Positions 24,962-32,132 of a DNA stretch of 35,862 nt are shown piece after piece. The notes under the pieces are model-generated. The model saw only the letters and a program-made list of their open reading frames with translations. It was not told the DNA's origin and made no database searches. Location: NCBI GenBank assembly GCA_964540005.1, contig CAZILN010000032.1, positions 1-35,862 on the forward strand, given 5' to 3'. The translations under genes were made by a program, and so were the position numbers. This stretch comes from CAZILN01 sp964540005 (GTDB lineage: Bacteria > Bacteroidota > Bacteroidia > Bacteroidales > SM23-62). The stretch's first letter is position 1. Every line of letters starts with the position of its first letter.

Positions 24962-24982
24962 TGGAGACAAATTTATTCTCCA
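24962..24982 (-). promoter_or_regulatory. Candidate TetR operator overlapping the efflux operon promoter
   Basis: TGGAGA-N9-TCTCCA forms a 21-bp palindrome. On the minus strand its core contains TAAATTTG (plus 24975-24968), a match to the TAnnTTTG -7 box reading toward the TetR gene. A dimer bound here would block transcription. No good -33 TTG was seen, so the promoter may be weak. Confidence 0.6.
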
Positions 24983-25202
24983 AAGTTTCCAGAGTTTTTT
25001 AACTCCTGTCCTTTAAAAGCCGTTCAACTATCCAAAACTTTAAAAACAACTGTTAAGTTAGATTCATAGCATTGTGAAATAGTGTCCAAATAGGTAAACT
25101 GCCCGAATTTCTCGGTGTATACAGGATTTTGTCAGGCGGATTTACTGATGAAATGGCGCTGTATTTACTCCTCCTGTTTACAGTTATTAGCCTATTAAAA
25201 AG

Positions 25203-25210
25203 TATCTTTG
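25203..25210 (+). promoter_or_regulatory. Candidate -7 box of the GIN-domain gene
   Basis: TATCTTTG matches TAnnTTTG, 23 bases before the ATG at 25233. A weak TGTTT lies 23 bases further upstream. Confidence 0.5.
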
Positions 25211-25232
25211 TAATCATTTAATATCAATTCTT

Positions 25233-25925
25233 ATGTATAAACTCACTTTTGGAATTTGTCTGCTATTTGTTTTATTATTGTCAGTAAACGGACAGGATAG
25301 GAGTACCATGGATCTTGAATCTTTTAACAAGATCAAAGTATCCAGTGAGATTGATGCAGAACTGGTCCTTGCCAAAGAACCTTCCCTTGAAATAGATTTT
25401 AATGGTGTCGACCCGAACCTGCTTCTGGCAGTAGTGAAGGATCAGACCTTAAGCCTTCGAATGAAGACAGGCAATTATAAAAAAGGCAGTCTTAAAGTAA
25501 AAATCTATTTCACTGATCTCATTAAAATAGTATGCAGCAGCCGGGCCAGCATCTGGTCATATGAAGAACTTTTCGTTCCCGAAATGGAAATAAACCTGGA
25601 CAATGGCGGAAGTATCCGTTTGAAGCTGGTAACAGATCACCTTCAGTCTGAGTTGATACAGGGAAGCATTCTTATGCTGAAAGGAAAATCTAAATCCCTG
25701 CATCTTAAAGTTTCAACCGGAGCTACTTTTTCTGCCTTCGAATTCCAGGTAGAAGAAGCTGATGTGCTGGCCAATTCAGCCGGGAAGGCAAAGGTGGCAG
25801 TTAGCAGATCTTTAAAAGCCAAAGCGATCAGCGGGGGTTTTATTTCCTATTTGGGGGAGCCGGAAAAATTAGATGCCAGGGCAAGTCTTAAAGGAGAGAT
25901 CGTACAGGGTTTCCTGGACGAATGA
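25233..25925 (+). CDS. GIN-domain (DUF2807) exported protein
   Basis: A 230-residue protein with a signal peptide (MYKLTFGICLLFVLLLSVNGQ). The rest fits the GIN/DUF2807 family: MDLESFNKIKVSSEIDAELVLAKEP at the start, then a right-handed beta-helix-like run of short strands with repeated S/G-rich turns (KIVCSSRASIWSYEE, LHLKVSTGATFSAFEF, ADVLANSAGKAKVAVSRSLKAKAISGGFISYLGEPEKL). This family is named after autotransporter heads, but its function is not established. Standing alone here, it is probably periplasmic or surface-exposed. It converges with ispD 21 bases away. Confidence 0.85.
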   Translation: MYKLTFGICLLFVLLLSVNGQDRSTMDLESFNKIKVSSEIDAELVLAKEPSLEIDFNGVDPNLLLAVVKDQTLSLRMKTGNYKKGSLKVKIYFTDLIKIVCSSRASIWSYEELFVPEMEINLDNGGSIRLKLVTDHLQSELIQGSILMLKGKSKSLHLKVSTGATFSAFEFQVEEADVLANSAGKAKVAVSRSLKAKAISGGFISYLGEPEKLDARASLKGEIVQGFLDE

Positions 25926-25946
25926 TTTTTATTATTCAGGCATGAT

Positions 25947-26618
25947 TCATCCGGTCACTGAGAATATTCTTTCTGCCATCAGGTAGTCTATCCGGGTAGT
26001 AATTTTGATATTCTCCCTGTTCCCTTCAACCAGGTTAACAGGATAGCCTGCCTGCTCAACAACACTTGCATCATCAGTGAATCCCCTGCGGTACTTTAGC
26101 TTATAGGCCTCCCTGAGTATCCCTGATTGAAATACCTGGGGCGTTTGAATCATTCGAAGGGCAGACCTGTCAAGGGCCTGGCTTTTTGTTCCTTCAAGTT
26201 TCCTTACTGAATCAGGTATTTCTATACAGGGAACAGCTGTTCCCCTGCTTGTTGCTGCCTCGAAACATCGCTCAATCGTATCAACGCTGACCAGGGGGCG
26301 TACGGCATCATGAACTGCGACAATCGAATTCTCGCCTATTAACGGTAATGCATTCTGTACCGTGTGAAACCTTGTCTTGCCGCCACGACTCAGCCTGTGT
26401 CTGATCGAAAATGAGTGATCACTGCACAGATTTTTCCATAACTCTTTATATTCATCCTGCAAACCTATAATCACCTCAATCTGGTTATCATATTTATGAA
26501 AGACCTTAATGGAATGAAAGATCATTGGTTCCCCCCCCAGAGGGAGGAATTGTTTAGGTTCTTCTCCACCCATTCTTTTTCCGGTTCCCCCGGCAACAAT
26601 TATAACTGTCCTTCTCAT
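25947..26618 (-). CDS. ispD: 2-C-methyl-D-erythritol 4-phosphate cytidylyltransferase
   Basis: A 223-residue cytoplasmic enzyme of the non-mevalonate isoprenoid pathway: MEP plus CTP gives CDP-ME and pyrophosphate. All landmark motifs are there: the CTP-binding loop VAGGTGKRMGGEEPKQFLPLGG (about 8-29), AVHDAVRPL (about 98-106), QTPQVF (about 147-152), TDDASVVE (near 173-180) and EGNRENIKITT near the end. Length matches monofunctional IspD (about 225-235), not the IspDF fusion. It is divergent from the DUF2461 gene. Confidence 0.96.
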   Translation of the reverse strand: MRRTVIIVAGGTGKRMGGEEPKQFLPLGGEPMIFHSIKVFHKYDNQIEVIIGLQDEYKELWKNLCSDHSFSIRHRLSRGGKTRFHTVQNALPLIGENSIVAVHDAVRPLVSVDTIERCFEAATSRGTAVPCIEIPDSVRKLEGTKSQALDRSALRMIQTPQVFQSGILREAYKLKYRRGFTDDASVVEQAGYPVNLVEGNRENIKITTRIDYLMAERIFSVTG

Positions 26619-26659
26619 ACTGGTCAGTAATTTTTAACAAGCTTTTAATATCGTCAGCC

Positions 26660-26690
26660 TTGTAAATATCAGGCTTGTTTTATAGGTTTG
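26660..26690 (+). promoter_or_regulatory. Promoter of the DUF2461 gene
   Basis: TTG (26660-26662), a 20-base spacer and TAGGTTTG (26683-26690) match the phylum consensus, with transcription expected near 26697 and a leader of about 50 bases. Confidence 0.65.
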
Positions 26691-26749
26691 GAACATATAA
26701 CAAACATACAGTAAATGCCTGCCAGGTTTGCTAAATAAATATAAGCTTT

Positions 26750-27415
26750 ATGATCACAAAAACCACATTTTCATTTTTAATTGATCTTCATAAGAACAAT
26801 ACCCGCGAGTGGTTCCAGGCAAATAAGGATCGCTATGAGTCCGCACGCAGTGAGTTCATAGATTTTGTCACACATCTTATTGCAGCCATGAACCGGTTTG
26901 ATCCCGGTATTGCTGCGCTTAATCCCAAAGATACTATATTCAGAATTTACAGGGATGTAAGATTTTCTAAAGATAAATCTCCATACAAGACTCACATGGG
27001 GGCTCATCTGGTGAAAGGCGGCAAGAAATCCGGTAATGCCGGATATTATATCCACCTGGAACCGGGAGGCAGTTTTGCCGGTGGAGGAGTCTGGCAGCCT
27101 GTGCCTGATAAGCTTAAGATCCTGAAAAATGAGATCTATCAGAACCTGGATGAATTCAGAGCTATTCTGGGAGATCCTGTATTTAAAAAAACTTTTCCTG
27201 AAATACAGGGCGATCAATTGGTCAATCCTCCAAAAGGGTTTCCAAAGGACCATCCCCATATTTACCTTCTAAAGTTTAAAAGTTATACCGTTGGTAAGGG
27301 TCTTTCTGATGAGCAGATGCTGGGCGAACAATCAATTATAAAGGTAGCAGGGATCTTCGAAGTAATGGCGCCCTTCAACAAATTCATTAATTACGCTTTT
27401 GAGAACAGCCCATAG
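26750..27415 (+). CDS. DUF2461 (TIGR02453-type) protein
   Basis: A 221-residue soluble protein, no signal peptide. It opens with TFSFLIDLHKNNTREWFQANKDRYESAR, the family's signature (FLxxLxxNNxRxWFxxxKxxYE), followed by DTIFRIYRDVRFSKDKSPYKTHMGAHL and a GYYIHLEPGGSFAGGGVWQP block. Function is not known; the family is widespread in Bacteroidota. The ATG at 26750 places the signature correctly at the N-terminus. The next gene starts about 100 bases downstream. Confidence 0.93.
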   Translation: MITKTTFSFLIDLHKNNTREWFQANKDRYESARSEFIDFVTHLIAAMNRFDPGIAALNPKDTIFRIYRDVRFSKDKSPYKTHMGAHLVKGGKKSGNAGYYIHLEPGGSFAGGGVWQPVPDKLKILKNEIYQNLDEFRAILGDPVFKKTFPEIQGDQLVNPPKGFPKDHPHIYLLKFKSYTVGKGLSDEQMLGEQSIIKVAGIFEVMAPFNKFINYAFENSP

Positions 27416-27517
27416 GCCTCAATATCAGCCGGATATCTGCATCAGTTCCTGCTGTACCCGATCTCAGAACAAATACTCCGATTATAAAGTCACAGATTGA
27501 TATAATTGCTATTTTTA

Positions 27518-28279
27518 ATGGCGGTAACAGATCATTTTTCTATGCTCAGCATTTTAAATACTTCCAGTGTTTCCGAGGCTTTTTTTATTATTCCGCTTGT
27601 TACGGCATCCTTTTTCATACATCATTTTATAAGCAGATCAAAGACTGTTGCCAGCTGGTTTGATACTCAGTTCGGGTATCCTCATGCTGAAGTCAGGCTT
27701 ATAGTTTTCCAGAGGTTGCTTGCCTTCCTTCTTTTTGGAGTGGTTCCGGTATTAATCATTTTAATCCAGCCAGGCGTCAGCCTTTCTGATTATAATATCA
27801 GTACGGAAATTTCGCGAACTGATGTCTTATATGCCCTGCTTATATGTGCTTTCATCCTTCCGCTGGTCTATTTTTTCTCAAGGAAACCTGCCAATCTTAA
27901 AACATATCCCCTGTTCCGTCTAAAAGTCTGGGATTACAGATTGGTAATGCTGAGTTTTTCATTATGGATTGTTTATCTGCTGGTTTATGAGTTCATGTTC
28001 AGGGGTATTCTATTGTACGCTTGCATACATTCATTTGGTATTCCTGCTGCCCTGATAATTAATATCTGTATGTATGCTCTGTTCCACCTCCCCAAGGGAA
28101 TTGCTGAAACACTTGGTGCCATTCCTTTCGGACTGGTCCTTTGCCTGTTGGTAATCCGCCTGGATTCTGTCTGGGTGGCTGTATTTATACACATCATACT
28201 TGCCCTGGCAAATGATTGGTTTTCCATGAAAGCACATCCTGAAATGAAATTTGTATTAAGGAAAGATATTCCAGGATGA
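27518..28279 (+). CDS. CPBP-type intramembrane protease-like protein
   Basis: A 253-residue protein with about eight membrane helices. The three CPBP (Rce1/CAAX-protease) motifs are recognisable: motif 1 is YEFMFRG (Glu158 and Arg162), motif 2 FHLPKG (His190) and motif 3 HIILALAND (His225). In motif 1 the family's first Glu of EExxxR is a Tyr (157). Members cleave prenylated or other membrane substrates or have non-proteolytic roles; the altered motif leaves activity uncertain. ATG 27518 is preferred; a TTG four codons upstream (27506) is possible. The SDR gene follows after 23 bases, suggesting an operon. Confidence 0.82.
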   Translation: MAVTDHFSMLSILNTSSVSEAFFIIPLVTASFFIHHFISRSKTVASWFDTQFGYPHAEVRLIVFQRLLAFLLFGVVPVLIILIQPGVSLSDYNISTEISRTDVLYALLICAFILPLVYFFSRKPANLKTYPLFRLKVWDYRLVMLSFSLWIVYLLVYEFMFRGILLYACIHSFGIPAALIINICMYALFHLPKGIAETLGAIPFGLVLCLLVIRLDSVWVAVFIHIILALANDWFSMKAHPEMKFVLRKDIPG

Positions 28280-28302
28280 AACCCCCATCAACGATATATT
28301 GA

Positions 28303-29304
28303 ATGAAGATCTTTATTACAGGTGCCACCGGTTTTATAGGAAAGATCCTGACTATCAGGCTGGCTGAACAGGGTCATATCATACATGCCCTGTACCGCTC
28401 TTCTTCAAAAACACAGGATCTTACTCATAAGAACATCATCCTGTTCCGCGGCAGCCTGAACGATACGGATTCTCTTCAGGCTGCTATCAATGGCTGTGAA
28501 CAGGTTTATCACTGTGCTGCATATGCAAGGGCCTGGTCCCGGGATCCTGATCAATATTACATTCAGAACACCGACGGCACCAAAAATGTTCTCGACTGTG
28601 CACTCAGTGCAGGTGTCAGGAAAGTTATATTTGTCTCGACAGCAGGAGTTTTCGGTCCCTCAGAAAACAATATGATCCTTGACGAAAAATCGCCCTATCC
28701 GGATAAATACTTTACCCATTATGACCGGTCAAAACGCAGGGCTGAGATCCTGGCACTCGAATATAACGCCCGGGGCTTACCCCTTGTGGTTGTAAATCCA
28801 ACAAGGGTTTATGGTCCCGGACCCCTGACCGCAGCAAATGGAATTGCTCGTATTATTTATTCCTGCATCCGGGGAAAATGGCATTTCATTCCCGGAGACG
28901 GAACAAGCTCAGGCAACTATGTATATATAAATGATGTAATAGACGGACTCATAAAGGCTATGGAGAAAGGCCGGTCTGGAAGCAGGTACCTGCTGGGAGG
29001 TTTCGATGCCAGTTTTGAAGAATTAATGACTGAAATCAGCAGGCAATCAGGTAAGCAGCTCCGTTTATACAGGATTCCCTTTGCAGTGCTAATTATGGTT
29101 GCCAGGCTATTGATACTGTGGTCCAGGCTTAGTAAAACAGAAGCACTTATAGCACCTGAATTCCTGCGCAAATTCCGGCAGAACTACAGGATCTCCAGTG
29201 AACTGGCCCGGGAAGAACTCGACTATCACCCCGTTTCAATAAATGAGGGTATAAAAAGAACTGTCGATTGGTTATACAAAAATCACATGAAACGAATGAA
29301 ATGA
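28303..29304 (+). CDS. NAD-dependent epimerase/dehydratase (extended SDR)
   Basis: A 333-residue extended short-chain dehydrogenase. The Rossmann motif GATGFIG is at 7-13, the substrate-side STAGVFGPS at about 110-118, the catalytic Tyr and Lys are in HYDRSKRRAE (YxxxK), and NPTRVYGPG follows. The pattern resembles the dihydroflavonol-reductase/3-beta-HSD/HpnA-like group acting on a lipid, sterol-like or sugar alcohol. Substrate not determinable. Its TGA overlaps the next ATG (ATGA), so the second SDR is translationally coupled. A hydrophobic patch (RIPFAVLIMVARLLILW, about 257-273) may attach it to the membrane. Confidence 0.9.
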   Translation: MKIFITGATGFIGKILTIRLAEQGHIIHALYRSSSKTQDLTHKNIILFRGSLNDTDSLQAAINGCEQVYHCAAYARAWSRDPDQYYIQNTDGTKNVLDCALSAGVRKVIFVSTAGVFGPSENNMILDEKSPYPDKYFTHYDRSKRRAEILALEYNARGLPLVVVNPTRVYGPGPLTAANGIARIIYSCIRGKWHFIPGDGTSSGNYVYINDVIDGLIKAMEKGRSGSRYLLGGFDASFEELMTEISRQSGKQLRLYRIPFAVLIMVARLLILWSRLSKTEALIAPEFLRKFRQNYRISSELAREELDYHPVSINEGIKRTVDWLYKNHMKRMK

Positions 29305-30104
29305 ATAGCTCCCGGACCTCCTCCTACACATTAATTACCGGTGCAAGCAGTGGTATCGGTAAAGCTATTGCACTGGAATGTGCCCGAAGGAAAATGAATC
29401 TGCTGATTGTGGCTTTGCCCGGACCGGAACTTGAAGAAACTGTCTTATACCTTCGTCAGAATTTTGAGATAGAAATTGATTCCCTGTCTGTCGACCTGAC
29501 TGAAACGGATGGTCCGCAAAAGGTCTATAACTGGGTAATGGAAAATAAATATTCGGTCAATATCCTTGTAAATAATGCAGGCATAGCCGGTGCTGCTGTA
29601 TTTTCTGAATCGGACCCGGGGTATAGCGATCTACGCATACAGCTGAATATCAGGGCTTTGGTGCTGATAACGCGTCTTTTTTTGCCTCATATGCTTGATC
29701 TTGAAAAGGCTTATATTTTAAACATCAGCAGCCTGGGGGCTTTCTATCCCATAGCTTATAAAACCGTTTACTCAGCATCAAAAGCATTTGTTCTGAGCTT
29801 TTCACTGGGACTCAGAGAAGAATTACGGGGCACCCGGATCAGTATCAGTATTGTTTGTCCAAGCGGGGTGCGTACCAATACCGGGACCAACAACCGTATT
29901 GACAGTCACGGATGGAAAGGCCGGGCCAGTGAGGTCAGTGCGGATAAGATTGCTGAGATGTCTCTGGATAAAATGTTTAAAGGAAAGGCCATTATCATTC
30001 CCGGTACCTTCAATCGCTTACTGTATTACCTGTCAAAGTTTGTACCCCTGAACATGCGAATCAGGATTGCCACCAGGGAAATCCGAAAAGAAGTGATAAA
30101 ATAA
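29301..30104 (+). CDS. Classical short-chain dehydrogenase/reductase
   Basis: A 267-residue SDR oxidoreductase. GASSGIGKAIA (about 13-23) binds NAD(P), NNAG is present, and the catalytic Ser (NISSLG) and YSASK pair are in order, so activity is expected. The C-terminus has a more basic, hydrophobic stretch (LLYYLSKFVPLNMRIRIATREIRK), as in membrane-associated YqjQ/DltE-like SDRs. The ATG at 29301 is chosen because it overlaps the previous stop and sits right before the Rossmann fold; a frame-extended start at 29268 would add an unlikely 11 residues. The pair may act in sequence on one substrate. Confidence 0.9.
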   Translation: MNSSRTSSYTLITGASSGIGKAIALECARRKMNLLIVALPGPELEETVLYLRQNFEIEIDSLSVDLTETDGPQKVYNWVMENKYSVNILVNNAGIAGAAVFSESDPGYSDLRIQLNIRALVLITRLFLPHMLDLEKAYILNISSLGAFYPIAYKTVYSASKAFVLSFSLGLREELRGTRISISIVCPSGVRTNTGTNNRIDSHGWKGRASEVSADKIAEMSLDKMFKGKAIIIPGTFNRLLYYLSKFVPLNMRIRIATREIRKEVIK

Positions 30105-30132
30105 AACTGACAAATGATTGCCTGGTTAAAGC

Positions 30133-30987
30133 TTACCCCCCAAAGGTGCTGAAGCCAGTAGCAATATGTTTTTCCTTCGCAGAGAAACAAATAACCGGTG
30201 TGGTTGCCCTGTTAAGGATCTGCTGGGTCAGGCTCCCCATAATGTTAACCGTCCGGGTCTGTTCTTTCATAATGGCTATCAGGTCAGCCTCAACCGAATC
30301 TGCATAGATCACTACTAGGTCAGACAGATTATCACCGTACAATGATTTGGCTTTATAGCGGACTTTTCTTACATCGATATAGTTTGTGACCTGTCTCTGG
30401 TAGGCAGCCAGTCTATCATTTATTCTCTTTCCTTTGGAGGAGGTTATGGTGATAACATGAATCTGAGCATCGAATTGCTTTGCCAGTTCAACTGTAAACG
30501 GAACCTTTTGCCTAGTGTCGACAGTTATGTCTATTGGCATTACAATATTCTTTATCTCTTTCGGGACATTGCCTCTTCTGACAGTTATGACCGGCTGAAT
30601 GGTGGCCTGTAAAATCTTGTAGGCATTGCTTCCTATAAAAAATTCCTCAAACCCGGATGCCCCGTGAGTAGATGCAATTACCAGTCCTTCTTTGTAAGAA
30701 TCAACCTGGTTGACGATTTCACGATAAATTTTACCTGCTTTAATGATGTACTTGAGTTTCGAATTATTTCCCAGTTTAGCAGAGTATTCACTCATCAGGG
30801 TCTTGAATTTACTTTCAGCCCACCGTTTTTCTTCTTCAAAGTAGCCCGGACTGTTATAATCAGAGCTTTTTTTCTGAACATAAACCAATTGGATATTGGT
30901 TTCCTGTTTTTTAGCAAATAAAAGGGCAAGCTCTAATCCATGCAGTGATTCTGCAGAGAAATCAATTGGAACGACTATGTTTTTCAT
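30133..30987 (-). CDS. Tandem universal stress protein (UspA-like)
   Basis: A 284-residue cytoplasmic protein with two Usp folds. The first (about 1-140) has KNIVVPIDFS and the nucleotide-loop region STHGASGFEEFFIGSNA; the second (about 148-284) starts KEIKNIVMPIDIT and ends MGSLTQQILNRATTPVICF, where the Gly-rich loop is largely lost. In many tandem Usp proteins only one half binds ATP, and that seems so here. The family is induced by growth arrest and stress. ATG 30987 is preferred as it starts just before the fold; an ATG at 31008 would add seven residues. It converges with the SDR gene. Confidence 0.92.
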   Translation of the reverse strand: MKNIVVPIDFSAESLHGLELALLFAKKQETNIQLVYVQKKSSDYNSPGYFEEEKRWAESKFKTLMSEYSAKLGNNSKLKYIIKAGKIYREIVNQVDSYKEGLVIASTHGASGFEEFFIGSNAYKILQATIQPVITVRRGNVPKEIKNIVMPIDITVDTRQKVPFTVELAKQFDAQIHVITITSSKGKRINDRLAAYQRQVTNYIDVRKVRYKAKSLYGDNLSDLVVIYADSVEADLIAIMKEQTRTVNIMGSLTQQILNRATTPVICFSAKEKHIATGFSTFGG

Positions 30988-31154
30988 TCTTTTAATGTTT
31001 ATTGTCATGCTGTCAGCATATGGCTTGATGTAGCTAAGTTAAAGAATATTTTTAATCCATCTTTCTTAAGAAGGGAGCGAATCTGATTTTTTCCTTGATT
31101 TTTATACTTTTACAGATCTTTTCGTATCAGTATTACAAACGTAATTCTTACTAA

Positions 31155-32117
31155 ATGAGTATAGATGCAGTTATTGGCATTGATATAGGCGGTACTTTCT
31201 CGAAATACGGCCTGGTGGACCGGACAGGAAAGGTATATGTAGAAAATTCCATTAAAACTTTCGAGCATAAGCTTGTTGATTCATTTTTGAAGGCACTGCA
31301 TAAGGCAATCATGGCTTCAATCAACAGCTTACAAGAAAGCTTTAATTTAAAAGGCATAGGGATCGGTGCACCCAATGGCAATTACTATAGCGGAGCCATA
31401 GAATATGCTCCCAATCTGAATTGGAAAGGAAGGATCCCATTGACTGGCCTTCTGAAGGAATATTTTAACCTGCCAATTGTTCTGACCAATGATGCTAATG
31501 CTGCAGCCTTGGGGGAAATGATGTATGGTGGAGCCAGGAACATGGATAATTTCATAGTCATTACTCTTGGTACCGGTCTTGGAAGCGGTATTGTGGTAAA
31601 CGGAGAAGTAGTATACGGCCATGACGGGTTTGCGGGTGAGATGGGTCATATAACTGCAGTAGAGAACGGAAGGCAATGCGGCTGCGGTAAAAGGGGATGC
31701 CTGGAAACGTACGCCTCGGCCAGTGGGATCAAACGTACAGTTTATGAACTGATCGCTGACAGGACAGATGAAAGTGAACTGCGCAGTATCCCCTGTAAAG
31801 AACTAACAGCCAAAATGATTTACATTGCTGCTGAAAAAGGCGATAAGATCGCTCTGGAAGCTTTCGATTTTACTGGCAATATCCTGGGAAGATGCCTGGC
31901 CGATGCAGTGGCGTTAACCAGTCCGGAGGCCATCTTCCTCTTCGGGGGACTGGCAAAAGCAGGAGATCTCCTGATAAAACCCACCAAGGATTATATGGAG
32001 CAAAACCTTCTGAAGGTATTTAAGAATAAGGTTAATATCCTTCCATCGGGTTTAATGAATACTAATGCAGCTGTCCTTGGATCGAGCGGATTGATCTGGA
32101 AAGAACTCCTCAGTTAG
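31155..32117 (+). CDS. ROK-family sugar kinase (glucokinase-like)
   Basis: A 320-residue cytoplasmic kinase. IGIDIGGTFSKYGLVD (7-22) is the phosphate-1 motif of the ASKHA fold; TNDANAAALGE contains the catalytic Asp; LGTGLGSGIVVNGEVV binds the nucleotide; and GHITAVENGRQCGCGKRGCLE supplies the His and three Cys of the ROK zinc site. There is no N-terminal helix-turn-helix, so it is a kinase and not a repressor. Glucokinase is the most likely role; N-acetylglucosamine or mannose kinase cannot be excluded. Divergent from the stress-protein gene. Confidence 0.94.
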   Translation: MSIDAVIGIDIGGTFSKYGLVDRTGKVYVENSIKTFEHKLVDSFLKALHKAIMASINSLQESFNLKGIGIGAPNGNYYSGAIEYAPNLNWKGRIPLTGLLKEYFNLPIVLTNDANAAALGEMMYGGARNMDNFIVITLGTGLGSGIVVNGEVVYGHDGFAGEMGHITAVENGRQCGCGKRGCLETYASASGIKRTVYELIADRTDESELRSIPCKELTAKMIYIAAEKGDKIALEAFDFTGNILGRCLADAVALTSPEAIFLFGGLAKAGDLLIKPTKDYMEQNLLKVFKNKVNILPSGLMNTNAAVLGSSGLIWKELLS

Positions 32118-32132
32118 GGGTGTACGAAGCGA

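Larger units (their letters stand above)
24920..25232. other. Divergent intergenic region between efflux operon and GIN-domain gene
   Basis: This 313-base AT-rich spacer holds the palindrome/promoter of the TetR operon (24962-24982) at one side and a TATCTTTG box (25203-25210) for the GIN-domain gene at the other. A 22-codon hydrophobic open frame (25153-25221) overlaps that box and is probably chance. Nothing else was recognised. Confidence 0.6.

Noticed and set aside
25153..25221. 22-codon hydrophobic small open frame before the GIN-domain gene
   Set aside because: It overlaps the candidate -7 box of that gene and has no ribosome-binding or conservation evidence.
26777..27259. 160-codon minus-strand open frame inside the DUF2461 gene
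   Set aside because: Antisense shadow; the sense frame carries the family signature.
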